Assembly: GCA_947501325.1 (NCBI GenBank)
Contig: CANMVC010000002.1
Location: forward strand, 186,001 to 250,000
Reading direction: 5' to 3'
From: an uncultured Sphingomonadaceae bacterium
Lineage (GTDB): Bacteria; Pseudomonadota; Alphaproteobacteria; Sphingomonadales; Sphingomonadaceae
Length of the DNA stretch: 64,000 bases
Shown: positions 40,832 through 50,496 of the stretch, piece after piece
Numbering within the stretch: position 1 is the first letter of the stretch
How the letters are laid out: each line of letters opens with the position of its first letter
Notes under the pieces: generated by a model
What the model was told of the DNA's origin: nothing
The model's input: the letters and a program-made list of their open reading frames with translations, nothing else
Databases searched by the model: none
Position numbers and translations under genes: made by a program

Positions 40832-41722
40832 TTAACCGGCTGGTACGTCGACAGCTTCTTTGATGACATCAGGCGTATCGGCGGCCTTTTCGTCAGCCGG
40901 GGAGAAGCCACTCTGATAGGTTATTTCAGCCTTTGCTTTGGCCTCCGCCAAACGTTGTTTCATAATCTTTGCCATCTCTTCGTTCCGGATCGCCTTGACG
41001 GCAACCGGCCCGGCTTGTTCAGGGTTAAACGATACTGTTTGCCGATCTTTGATGACGCTGGCTGTTACTGTACCGCCAGTTGGGATCACAAATGGTTCGC
41101 CGGGAGCGAGTGAAACAATCTGCGCCATCATGGCGGGGGGCACTTGCGCGGAGTCCATTTGAGCCGACTTGCGCGCGAATTTGATTCCCATACCTGTTAA
41201 TATTTTTTCCACGTCAGCCAGAGTGTTGGCCACTTCCAGCTGTTTCAAATCGCCAAGGTCGGCTGGTGCAGGGAAAATGACCTGATCAACAGCGTAAACG
41301 GTCCTATTTGCAAAGGTAAATGGATTGGCTTCGGTGTAGCGATCGATTTCGGCCTGGTCTGGAACCTTGATGGTCGTGCCAGCCTTATCGGCGTACATTC
41401 TGACCAACAAAGCTTCGCTCAGCTGACGTTGACGGATGAGATATGCCGGGTCCTGGTCAATGCCCGCCTCTTTGGCTGCCTGGGCCAATAACCGGCGATC
41501 TACAATTTGCTGAAGCGCTTGCTGTTGTATGGCCTCTTTATCTACACCTTCTGGAATATTCGCCTCGCCTAAAGCGGCATTGATTTCCTGCAATGTTACT
41601 TCTTCGCCATTAACGATAGCAGCCACTTGACCTTCAGCTGTCTTTTCACAGCCTGTCAGCATTACAGCACCGGCAGTCAGGCACATCAATGCGCGTTTTT
41701 TGACAGATATCGTGTTCAACAT
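40832..41722 (-). CDS. EpsD-like peptidyl-prolyl cis-trans isomerase lipoprotein
   Basis: Lipoprotein signal LTAGAVMLTGC; GEEVTLQEINAALGEANIPEGVDKEAIQQQALQQIVDRRLLAQAAKEAGID SurA/EpsD-like; internal start at 41722 chosen because of the lipobox. Confidence 0.85.
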   Translation of the reverse strand: MLNTISVKKRALMCLTAGAVMLTGCEKTAEGQVAAIVNGEEVTLQEINAALGEANIPEGVDKEAIQQQALQQIVDRRLLAQAAKEAGIDQDPAYLIRQRQLSEALLVRMYADKAGTTIKVPDQAEIDRYTEANPFTFANRTVYAVDQVIFPAPADLGDLKQLEVANTLADVEKILTGMGIKFARKSAQMDSAQVPPAMMAQIVSLAPGEPFVIPTGGTVTASVIKDRQTVSFNPEQAGPVAVKAIRNEEMAKIMKQRLAEAKAKAEITYQSGFSPADEKAADTPDVIKEAVDVPAG

Positions 41723-41829
41723 GGTTACTTCTCCTAGAGTTTTGTCCAGTAAAAAGACAAAACGAATCATTGGCTTGTTAGACGACCCATAAAAATATAC
41801 AGCGGCATGCATAGCAACGGAGGGCTGAA

Positions 41830-42084
41830 TTGGAAACCATTTACGATTGGCTGACAGTCGCAATTTTTGGCGGTTTGATAGTTTTATTTTTGGACCGTTC
41901 GGTCGAGGATGATCCACCGGATCATCTGTGGCAATATCTCGTGGCATCAGTCGGTTGTGCCGGCGCTAACTACCTTGGAAATGAAGGCTATACACTCGGT
42001 GCCGTTGCGGTAATCGCAACGGTTGTGACCTTCATCATGATGGTTTTGAAGCCCTTCGATAAGTTCAATCAACCCAAAGAATAG
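41830..42084 (+). CDS. 84 aa membrane protein, possible exosortase (XrtV-type) accessory protein
   Basis: METIYDWLTVAIFGGLIVLFLDRSVEDDPPDHLWQYLVASVGCAGANYLGNEG; divergent from the epsD-like gene, next to epsI/exosortase. Confidence 0.65.
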   Translation: METIYDWLTVAIFGGLIVLFLDRSVEDDPPDHLWQYLVASVGCAGANYLGNEGYTLGAVAVIATVVTFIMMVLKPFDKFNQPKE

Positions 42085-42111
42085 AACCCGGTTAGCTTAG
42101 GATGGACGCTA

Positions 42112-42849
42112 CTAAGCATTAGCCTTTACTCCGCTGAGCAAAGCTCTTCCCTGATCATTCATATTTTGGTTCAACTGGGCTGCAAATTTTGACAGGTGGG
42201 GTAACGCTTCATCCATAGTCGGCGCAATCATGGATGCTCTGACCAAAACCCCGTCAGGAATAACCCCTCCAAGATTGGCTCGAACGACGGCCAGTCGTTG
42301 TTGGCTCCAAGTCAGCGGGAATTGGTCACCGATCCGCGTCCAGTAAAGGACGTGCTCGGTGCGATCTCGACCAGTTGCTGTGAAAATATTAGCAGGGGTA
42401 TTTCCACCTAATCCATTCTCGATCGCTATCGGGCGTGTCTCCGTAAGATTATACCCACCCGCTGGATAGCATATTTCCGGACGATGCACTTGCAACACGC
42501 CATCTTGGGTATTGCTGTAGGCGGTCAAAAACATGATCGACGGATCTTCAGGAGCAGAATAGACCCGAGTGACAAGATTATCATAAAGACGATCAGACAG
42601 AGCGTCGGGCGGAGGAAGAACAACTCCGCTCGATGTTTTAAACTGCCAAGAGCCTATTGTGTCCGGTATCAATTTCTCAAAATCGTCTTTTTCCACGACT
42701 GGGAAGGCGACTTGCGGCATTCGAGCATAAGCCAGACCGGCGGCAAGGCAAAAGGCGCCGCCCATTATCAAATGACGCCGATTAACCAGCGATGCTTTCT
42801 CGACTGTTTCGCCTGTAACATTCATGTCTGAAGATGTTTCGATGCTCAT
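42112..42849 (-). CDS. EpsI family protein (DUF3485)
   Basis: Arrangement next to exosortase; VYSAPEDPSIMFLTAYSNTQDGVLQVHRPEICYPAGGYNL. Confidence 0.88.
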   Translation of the reverse strand: MSIETSSDMNVTGETVEKASLVNRRHLIMGGAFCLAAGLAYARMPQVAFPVVEKDDFEKLIPDTIGSWQFKTSSGVVLPPPDALSDRLYDNLVTRVYSAPEDPSIMFLTAYSNTQDGVLQVHRPEICYPAGGYNLTETRPIAIENGLGGNTPANIFTATGRDRTEHVLYWTRIGDQFPLTWSQQRLAVVRANLGGVIPDGVLVRASMIAPTMDEALPHLSKFAAQLNQNMNDQGRALLSGVKANA

Positions 42850-43724
42850 GCCGTATTGCCCCTATTTTGGAACCGACGCCAGATGGGTTCAAGCACGCTG
42901 TCTATCGCGAAGATTGTCAGAACCGCGATCATAAACATCGTGATACCAGCAAAGTTATGCATGAACCCTTGCGCTGCCGCCTCGCCGGAATGGTAGGTCA
43001 GCAAGATAAGTATGAGCACCCGGATAAAATTGGCAATAATCGCCACTGGAATGATCATGCTACTCAACAGCAACGAATACCGCCAATTGGCCTGATGCCG
43101 CACATAAATGTAAAAGAGTGAGATTGCCGACAATGAAACCAGCGAATTTAATCCTGAACAGGCGGCTGCAACCAGCAATTGATACTGGCCGATTTGAATC
43201 ATAACGCCCGCTCCGCCAATGGGATATCCCAAAATATGCAGAAAGCCGATCGCTGCCTGTGAAATCAGGATTTTCAACGGCTGAGTGATCAATGCGATGA
43301 TCGTCTCTGGCGGCGGAAAAACGAACATCATATAGAATAGTGGAAACCACATCATTTTCATCGCTGTGTGGCCAACCACACTGTAAAGAGCGATTAATAC
43401 CAGTCCGTACATCAGATAGCCTTCAATCTCGACAATCTGTGTGATGCGGGCAAACAAAAACAGCGGCAAACACACACTCAATAGCAGTAAGATCGGTAAT
43501 GTAGGGGCAGGCGTCATAAACGACTTAGCAACGACCCATCGCCTGCGGAGTAACCACAGGCCCGTAAACAACACGATCGGACCATGAGCGCCGGTCTCTT
43601 TGGACCAACTTTCTTGGGAAACAAACATCATCGTCGGTATGATGATCGCCACCAGGCCAACCAAAAGCAAAATATTGGACATATTCATTGAGGGCAGCGA
43701 AAACCGTGCTGTTGTGCTAGTCAT
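42846..43724 (-). CDS. exosortase (PEP-CTERM sorting transpeptidase family)
   Basis: Multi-TM; conserved Cys (AACSGLNSLVSL), Arg (IIANFIRVLILILLTY) and His (GFMHNFAGITMF) positions of exosortases. Confidence 0.92.
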   Translation of the reverse strand: MTSTTARFSLPSMNMSNILLLVGLVAIIIPTMMFVSQESWSKETGAHGPIVLFTGLWLLRRRWVVAKSFMTPAPTLPILLLLSVCLPLFLFARITQIVEIEGYLMYGLVLIALYSVVGHTAMKMMWFPLFYMMFVFPPPETIIALITQPLKILISQAAIGFLHILGYPIGGAGVMIQIGQYQLLVAAACSGLNSLVSLSAISLFYIYVRHQANWRYSLLLSSMIIPVAIIANFIRVLILILLTYHSGEAAAQGFMHNFAGITMFMIAVLTIFAIDSVLEPIWRRFQNRGNTA

Positions 43725-44152
43725 ATTGTTCAATCTCTGCCCAAATTGTGGCACCAATGGCTATAGAATATATATTGATAGGGTCGCTATCTCGTGAGCC
43801 AGCCACAGGGCTGTGTTGACTTTTCTTGCTCATAGGAAACCCCAAGACGAAAAATAATGTAAATCTTTACTACGTTGTAAATCAAGGCCGTATCATATCC
43901 CATTCGTAGTTTCCAGAAATACAGGTATCTAAAAAAAGCTTGAACCTCATCTGTGCTAATTCGATACAATCCTGAGCAAATTCGTTTATTGGGGTTCTAT
44001 GATCCGCGATGTTTGCATTATATGGGCGTACCGAGTCACGAGAGGTAATTGGATTACAACCGGTTTGTTTTCGTGATTATTCGCGTGTAGTGGGCCGCTA
44101 TACATCATTGATAAGGGTTATAAGCGATTCATCTCGTTGAACGTCAAAGCAA

Positions 44153-45220
44153 ATGACATTGCCGCATTTAAAACAAGAGCCAGAAGAAAATCGCCGGCCC
44201 GCGAGGAGTTGGCGGAAACGCTGGCGAATTGCGATGTTGTTCGTCGTGCTTTTCTGTCTGATACCGCTGGCTGGCTTATTTCTCTCTTCTAAATCCATCT
44301 TCAACGACAGCAGTGCATCCTCAAAACCCGCTGCCTCGGTTAATCTTGATGACCCCTCTGCCGCTGCTGTCTCTGCATTGCCTGGATTGCCCGACGCTGT
44401 GACCGATATGACCGACGGGCTGAACCCCAATTTAAGCCCCGAAGATGCGATGAAATTGAACAATGCCGTCGCGGATTCAACGGCGAAGATTGTTCCAGCA
44501 CGTCCGTTTATCGTCCCGACCACTGTCGCCTCACAGCTATCTCGCAGCACGGCTATCAATTGCCTGACATCCGCGATCTATTATGAAGCTGCTAGCGAAG
44601 CAGAAAAAGGTCAACGGGCAGTGGCTCAAGTCGTTTTGAACCGCGTCAGGCATCCCGCTTATCCCAACAATATCTGCGGTGTGGTCTTTCAGGGGTCAGA
44701 GCGTTCAACGGGCTGTCAGTTTTCCTTCACCTGCGATGGTTCGCTTGCCCGTAAACCCATAGCTGCCATTTGGAAAAGAGCTCAGAAATTTGCGGTGGAT
44801 GCCCTTTCCGGAACAGTGGAAAAGAGTGTTGGAACGGCCACGCACTATCATACTGTCTGGATCAGACCCTATTGGGCGCCAAGCCTGGATAAAATTAAGA
44901 CCGTAGGATCGCATATTTTTTATCGCTGGTCCGGTTACTGGGGCAAACGACAAGCGTTTTCCCAGCAATATATCGGCGAAGATCTATCAGCAATATCCGC
45001 CGCGGATCGGGAAGGAGACGCTCTGCTGGACTATGATTTGAGCGAACCGGCATCAGAAGAGCAAAACACCTACGCAACAGCAATAGACCCGATCCTCACT
45101 CCAAAATTTGAGGCTGCGCCGAGCGCCACCACGCTACCCGATAAAAGTGGAATCGCAGCAGATGAAAATAAGAGTGCGATCGCGGCTGACAATAATAGAG
45201 GCACTCTGATACTCGACTAA
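44153..45220 (+). CDS. SleB-like cell wall hydrolase (Hydrolase_2 family)
   Basis: N-terminal TM; CLTSAIYYEAASEAEKGQRAVAQVVLNRVRHPAYPNNICGVVFQGSERSTGCQFSFTCDG. Confidence 0.9.
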   Translation: MTLPHLKQEPEENRRPARSWRKRWRIAMLFVVLFCLIPLAGLFLSSKSIFNDSSASSKPAASVNLDDPSAAAVSALPGLPDAVTDMTDGLNPNLSPEDAMKLNNAVADSTAKIVPARPFIVPTTVASQLSRSTAINCLTSAIYYEAASEAEKGQRAVAQVVLNRVRHPAYPNNICGVVFQGSERSTGCQFSFTCDGSLARKPIAAIWKRAQKFAVDALSGTVEKSVGTATHYHTVWIRPYWAPSLDKIKTVGSHIFYRWSGYWGKRQAFSQQYIGEDLSAISAADREGDALLDYDLSEPASEEQNTYATAIDPILTPKFEAAPSATTLPDKSGIAADENKSAIAADNNRGTLILD

Positions 45221-45372
45221 TATCACCAGATGATAAGGGCAATCTGCGTCAGCCAAATCTCTGGTTGCCCGAAATGACCGTTTTACAACGGTAGCGCCTT
45301 ATCCCATTCCTTTAAAAACAACCGAAAAACCTAGACTTAACGCCCTTTGATCGATATCTGATTATTTTTTGA

Positions 45373-46353
45373 GTGAATGCTATGGCCGAAAATACAAAAT
45401 CCGGACTGCTTGCTACTATACGCAGCAACCTCCTACCTGTGTCGGTAGCGTTCGCGTTGTTCATTTTCCTGTTTTTGTTACCGCAATCAGTATTTTATCG
45501 AGGACTAATCTCTATCCTGGCGGAGTGGCAATTTTCATGGTTTGGCAGCTATCTGCCAATATTGACTGTTATCTTGCCCGTTTTGCTACTCACTCTACTG
45601 TTAATGTTGATCCTGTGGTTAGTATTTCGTTTGCGGGATAAAGATAATACGGATGAACCGGAATTATCCTTAGCGGAGCAAGCCAAAATTGCGCTGAGCA
45701 AAACGCGGTTGGCAATGCTCAGCTTTTTTGCTCTCGCCGCGTTTTCGTTCGTTGCCGTCATCGTCACTTTGACTTTGATGATGACCCTGCCTGACGAAAG
45801 CGGAAAAAGTCAGAAAATTGACGTTGGAACTGTTCCATTTGTAGAGCCCAAAGAGGGTAGGGCAGAGCTCAACGGTACTCTGGATTGGCAAAAGCTCGCA
45901 ACCATCAAGCGCAATTTGGTTTTCGCAAAACAACGCACCTATTTCATACCGATTGTTAGTCAAATAGCGGACCGAAAATCCACCCGATATTTTGTGCAAG
46001 TGTTTAGGCCTGAATTCGTTCTCCCACGAAACCAGATGCCTGGCCGCGCGCCGGAACGCCAACATCTTCTTGAAGAAGGTCTCATCACTCCCACCAAGGA
46101 TGGGCCAGGCGGATCAGTCAATGGTGTACTACGCCAAGATGGTTTACCGGACGAAATAGTCTTACTCTATGAAAAAGCTGGCTTGAACGTTCATCCCGAT
46201 CACTATGTCCTCTATCGCAGCACATCTGATATGCGCTGGCCATATTGGGGTGCCGCTTGGGCATTTCTATTGTTCGGTATTTGCGCTCTTTTGATAGGCC
46301 TATTTCAGAAACGGCAACATCAGCGTTTGAAAAATGGCATCGAAGGTTCTTAA
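45373..46353 (+). CDS. uncharacterised polytopic membrane protein
   Basis: 326 aa; three N-terminal TMs, soluble middle, one C-terminal TM; start may be ATG at 45382. Confidence 0.65.
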   Translation: MNAMAENTKSGLLATIRSNLLPVSVAFALFIFLFLLPQSVFYRGLISILAEWQFSWFGSYLPILTVILPVLLLTLLLMLILWLVFRLRDKDNTDEPELSLAEQAKIALSKTRLAMLSFFALAAFSFVAVIVTLTLMMTLPDESGKSQKIDVGTVPFVEPKEGRAELNGTLDWQKLATIKRNLVFAKQRTYFIPIVSQIADRKSTRYFVQVFRPEFVLPRNQMPGRAPERQHLLEEGLITPTKDGPGGSVNGVLRQDGLPDEIVLLYEKAGLNVHPDHYVLYRSTSDMRWPYWGAAWAFLLFGICALLIGLFQKRQHQRLKNGIEGS

Positions 46354-46422
46354 TAGATATTAATTCGACGTTTACCCTTTTGCTGAAGGGTTCCCCAATA
46401 GCAGTTGCGCTAACGCGAAATT

Positions 46423-46944
46423 ATGTTCTCGCAACCTCTCAGCATGCTTTTAAGCAGTTTGACGCTTTTTGGAGCTTTGTTGGCTGCCATTCAGGTATCT
46501 ATTTTTTCAACAATACCGCCAGCTTCAGCCTTGACCGCATCGATAGAGTCAAGCGCTCAACAAGTTGAAAATGGCCGCATGGCTGGCAAGCAGATGATTA
46601 ATCGCGCCAAAGATGGTTTATTCTATGTCAATGGCAGCATTAATGGCACTTCGATCAAATTTGCGGTTGATACGGGTGCATCTGTAATAGTTCTTAACTC
46701 GAGCGATGCGGAACGCATCGGCTTGGTGTCCAAGCAGACGTCAACCCATCGCATCCGGACTGCGGCGGGCTATAGCGCAATGAAATGGTCTAAAGCCGAT
46801 AATCTTATGATTGCCGGAAAGAAACTCGGTACGTTGGATGTAGCAGTTATGGACGGTGGCCCAACTGTCTCACTACTCGGGTTGAATGCGTTATCGCGTC
46901 TCCAAAGAGTAACGCTCACACAGGACCAGCTAATCATTGAATAA
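46423..46944 (+). CDS. retropepsin-like aspartic protease (clan AA, TIGR02281-like)
   Basis: TSIKFAVDTGASVIVLNSSDAERIGL; hydrophobic N-terminus; VSLLGLNALSRL. Confidence 0.85.
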   Translation: MFSQPLSMLLSSLTLFGALLAAIQVSIFSTIPPASALTASIESSAQQVENGRMAGKQMINRAKDGLFYVNGSINGTSIKFAVDTGASVIVLNSSDAERIGLVSKQTSTHRIRTAAGYSAMKWSKADNLMIAGKKLGTLDVAVMDGGPTVSLLGLNALSRLQRVTLTQDQLIIE

Positions 46945-46961
46945 GTTGGTGACCAATATCG

Positions 46962-47663
46962 TTAGATATTGCTAGCCGAAAACTTCTTTTGCTGACGCCA
47001 GCGCAAGGCCGATCCAATCATTCCAAAACCGAAGATGAACATAGCCCAGGTCATGGGCTCTGGAACCGGGGAAATTATCGGTGGATCTGTGACCGGGGGG
47101 GTAACCACGGGTGGCTCAACAACAGGGGGGTCAACGACAGGATCGGGATTGTTCAAAGTTCCCGGAGTTCCACCGCCTCCGCCGATTCCGCCTGGATTAC
47201 CAGGGCTGCGAGGATTATTTCCCGGATTAACGCCACCGCCCCCAGGGCCAGGATTCAATATACCACCAGGCACTGTTTGCGCTTCCGCTAATTCCGCTGG
47301 CAATTCACCAAATTCAGGTACGACTGCTGTAGGCGTATTGCCACCGATAATCTGTTGTGCAACATCTCTGGGATCAGACGGTATAAAACGCGATCTAAGC
47401 CTGCGCTCTGGCGTGCCAGCGCCAAATCCCAACAATCGATTAAGCAAAGCATCTGCACCACCAATAGTCAGATAGGTCACCGGCAACTTCTCTGGAACTG
47501 CAGTGAATACAAAGGGCGTTTCTGTTTCGGGCACCCACATTGCACGATCATTATAAGGGAATAGCGACGCCACGCCGATAGCAGAGCCGAATATTATAAT
47601 TGCGGCGCGGCGACGGCGATTAGCTGAAGCTATTAATCCGTTGAGACTATCGGACAAATTCAA
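46962..47663 (-). CDS. PEPxxWA-CTERM sorting-domain protein with Pro/Gly-rich stalk
   Basis: C-terminal VPEPMTWAMFIFGFGMIGSALRWRQQKK; GPGGGGVNPGNNPRSPGNPGGIGGGGGTPG and VVDPPVVEPPVVTPPVTDPP low-complexity tracts. Confidence 0.85.
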   Translation of the reverse strand: MNLSDSLNGLIASANRRRRAAIIIFGSAIGVASLFPYNDRAMWVPETETPFVFTAVPEKLPVTYLTIGGADALLNRLLGFGAGTPERRLRSRFIPSDPRDVAQQIIGGNTPTAVVPEFGELPAELAEAQTVPGGILNPGPGGGGVNPGNNPRSPGNPGGIGGGGGTPGTLNNPDPVVDPPVVEPPVVTPPVTDPPIISPVPEPMTWAMFIFGFGMIGSALRWRQQKKFSASNI

Positions 47664-48039
47664 TTCCCTGATTTAGCATGCCATTGCGGCTTATTGATCG
47701 TTAACAAGCCTTTAACTAGTAGATTTTTCGAATTTTGCAACGCCGTTTACCAATATCGGTCATGTTGAATGTACATTCATGTAAATTTATAATTCCGCGA
47801 CTGCCTGCTTGGCCGTAATCTCATTCAGCACTGCTATTTTATCCACCAAGTCTTGCATTATTGCGGGATTGAAGAAGATCCTTATCGCCTGACACGCTCT
47901 TGGCATAAGATTTTTAGCTTCGCCCAATATGATCGGGCGGCGTTCAAGGGTAAAATTGTCAGAATTATGTTTCAAAACTTTCAATATATTAACGATTGGG
48001 AAACCAATTTCAGCGCAAACTTACCATCGGAGGCCCGAT

Positions 48040-48324
48040 ATGCACGCAAGAAAAATCCGCGACGACGATTCTTTCATTTCGAAGGGCGATCAGAAAAATG
48101 CTTTGGAAAAGAGCCAAACTGCATCGGCCACTTCACCGACTGCAAGCTATGTTCCTTCTCCAGCGAGGCGGTTGCAGCAACAGCTGGAAGATCAGTTTCA
48201 GAGCACGGCCGCCGTCAAGCCGGCCGATAAATATAGTGGCCTTGTAAGTGTCTCAATAATCGTCGGCAGCTCTTTACTCCTGTGGTTAGGAATGATCGCA
48301 TTAGCGATGTTCATTTATAGGTAG
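48040..48324 (+). CDS. small single-TM protein of unknown function
   Basis: MHARKIRDDDSFISKGDQKN... C-terminal TM VSVSIIVGSSLLLWLGMIALAMFIYR; internal ATG preferred. Confidence 0.5.
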   Translation: MHARKIRDDDSFISKGDQKNALEKSQTASATSPTASYVPSPARRLQQQLEDQFQSTAAVKPADKYSGLVSVSIIVGSSLLLWLGMIALAMFIYR

Positions 48325-48742
48325 AAGGCTATATCTGAGCGGCATCATTGCCTGCCCAGTTCTCCTATAAAATCGACATATTATCAGCAGCTTGTAATGC
48401 AATAGCCTCGGTATGATCTAAATAGATCCACTGTTCATCAGCCAAGGTTTAGAGAAGAGGCAGATATTGCTCTCCTTCATCATACTTCCAATACGGAAGA
48501 ACTGTCCCAAATCGGGATACAGACGCTGGCAATTCTCCATATTTCTTACCAATCATGCCCGACAGCGCGGTGTTTTGGTCGCTTTGGCAGCGATAACTCG
48601 GTTTACCTCTATATATAAACACAGTTTATCAACTTGTTATGGGATTCAGGTTAACAAAATATAAGTTTGTGGCCTTCTCGTTTGTTTTGTTCTATTTGAC
48701 AAATCGGGTTGCACAAACATGTGTAGATAAGTGGTGCGGTAG

Positions 48743-50134
48743 TTGGACGAGAGTTACCCTTTTTCAGGACAGCAATTAGATGGCGGGACAACGGGACGTT
48801 GGTCCCTTAAGTCTGTTCGCCTTAGCCTATATTTCCTTCTTCAATTTCTCGATGTTGTTGCGATTGTAGTAGGCTTTTTCCTGGCGAGCTTTTTACGAGA
48901 AGAAAAATGGCTGTCGCCACAGGGCTATCATATCGTTCTGTTGGTAGTTCCTATTTTTGTGATGTTTGCCTTCACAAGAGACTCCTATTCTATTGCGTCA
49001 TTGAGAAGCCTCTCCGAAAGTGTTCGAAGACCATTCTCCGCTTTATTTGCGACGGCACTTGTCGTGATGATGTTTACATTCTTCTCTCAAACAGGCACCG
49101 ACATCTCAAGGCTCGCTTTTGTTTTTGCGTTTGCCGCGAGCGCAGCTTTGCTTGCCGTTGGTCGACTAATTATCAATCAGATAGTGTGGCAAAAACTCCG
49201 CGGAATTGTGATCGATCAGCTACTGATAATCGATGGCGTACCTCCCATAGCGTTTGAGAGGGGCGTGTATTGCTTTGATGCAAAAGCTGAAAATCTATAC
49301 CCAGATCCGATGGATCCACACATGCTCTCGAAGCTCTCAAAAGTCGTAAAGGGTTATGATCGCATCATAGTCGCATGTACGCGAGAGCGCAGATCAGACT
49401 GGGCGCTGTTTCTCAAAGGTTCTGATGTCACCGGCGAATTGCTCGTAAGCGGAACCAATAACATTGGTGCGATCGGCCTCGGGGATTTCGACGGAAATGA
49501 TACATTGGTTGTTTCCAGGGGTACTTTAAGCCTGGTCAATCGACTAAAAAAACGGGCGTTTGACCTCGCCATCACCATACCGCTCATCATCTTTCTGGCG
49601 CCGCTATTAGTGATTGTCGGAATCGCGATAAAATTGGATAGTCCTGGACCGATTTTATTTCGCCAACCACGGGTCGGGAAGGGGAACCGTATCTTCAACA
49701 TCTACAAGTTTCGTAGCATGCAAGATGATAGTGGGGACAAAAACGGCGATCAATCCACCCAAGTGAACGATCAAAGAATTACCCGCATCGGGAATTTTAT
49801 TCGCAAGACCAGCATCGACGAATTACCGCAACTTCTCAATGTATTGCGGAATGAAATGAGTGTTGTGGGTCCCCGCCCTCATGCGCTGGGTTCTCTCGCA
49901 GGCGACAAGCTTTTTTGGGAAATCAACCAGCGCTATTGGCTGCGACATGCGCTGAAACCCGGAATAACCGGCCTGGCGCAAATCAGAGGCTTTCGCGGCG
50001 CTACCGACCGTCAGGAAGACCTTGAAGCGAGGCTCCAATCCGACTTGGAATATTTAGAAGGATGGCGGATGTGGCGAGATGTGACGATCTTGTTCGGCAC
50101 CGCGAAGGTCTTGATCCATCCTAATGCTTACTAA
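48743..50134 (+). CDS. exopolysaccharide polyprenyl glycosylphosphotransferase (initiating sugar transferase)
   Basis: KRAFDLAITIPLIIFLAPLLVIVGIAIKLDSPGPILFRQPRVGKGNRIFNIYKFRSM, SIDELPQLLNVLRNEMSVVGPRPHA; start is TTG in this ORF, exact start uncertain. Confidence 0.92.
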   Translation: MDESYPFSGQQLDGGTTGRWSLKSVRLSLYFLLQFLDVVAIVVGFFLASFLREEKWLSPQGYHIVLLVVPIFVMFAFTRDSYSIASLRSLSESVRRPFSALFATALVVMMFTFFSQTGTDISRLAFVFAFAASAALLAVGRLIINQIVWQKLRGIVIDQLLIIDGVPPIAFERGVYCFDAKAENLYPDPMDPHMLSKLSKVVKGYDRIIVACTRERRSDWALFLKGSDVTGELLVSGTNNIGAIGLGDFDGNDTLVVSRGTLSLVNRLKKRAFDLAITIPLIIFLAPLLVIVGIAIKLDSPGPILFRQPRVGKGNRIFNIYKFRSMQDDSGDKNGDQSTQVNDQRITRIGNFIRKTSIDELPQLLNVLRNEMSVVGPRPHALGSLAGDKLFWEINQRYWLRHALKPGITGLAQIRGFRGATDRQEDLEARLQSDLEYLEGWRMWRDVTILFGTAKVLIHPNAY

Positions 50135-50222
50135 CTAACGGTTCCAATAAGTACCGGGTGAGATGCGTCGATTAAGACTTGCGTCCGCCAGACCCTCTAT
50201 GTAATGCCGCGCTTCATATTGA

Positions 50223-50312
50223 GGTGCGGTGGCAGAGTGGTCGATTGCTCCAGTCTTGAAAACTGGCGGGCCAGCAATGGTCCCGAGGGTTCGAATCCCT
50301 CCCGCACCTCCA
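50223..50312 (+). tRNA. tRNA-Ser(UGA), CCA encoded
   Basis: Acceptor ggtgcgg/ccgcacc, anticodon stem ccagt-cttgaaa-actgg (anticodon TGA), long variable arm gggcc-agcaat-ggtcc, T-arm gaggg-ttcgaat-ccctc. Confidence 0.93.
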
Positions 50313-50496
50313 CCACCTTTTTCTCCGCTATAACAGAGAGCCCAACTGTATTATCGCAGGCGGCAACCAATTTATAAATTATATCATAGCTGTCCGACCC
50401 ACGGATTATCAGGTGAATAGTTTCCGATCTGAGATATTTAGGGATTCCCCTTCGGGAAACTTTGTGCGACAACATATTGCAGAAGGGAAGTTTTTC

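Noticed and set aside
44098-44559. 153-aa antisense ORF at the start of the SleB-like gene
   Set aside because: The + strand ORF has a TM anchor and Hydrolase_2 motifs; the - strand ORF has none.
20534-50312. EPS region as a genomic island integrated at tRNA-Ser
   Set aside because: No integrase, and I found no duplicated tRNA 3' end at the left boundary; only the adjacency and apparent AT-richness support it.
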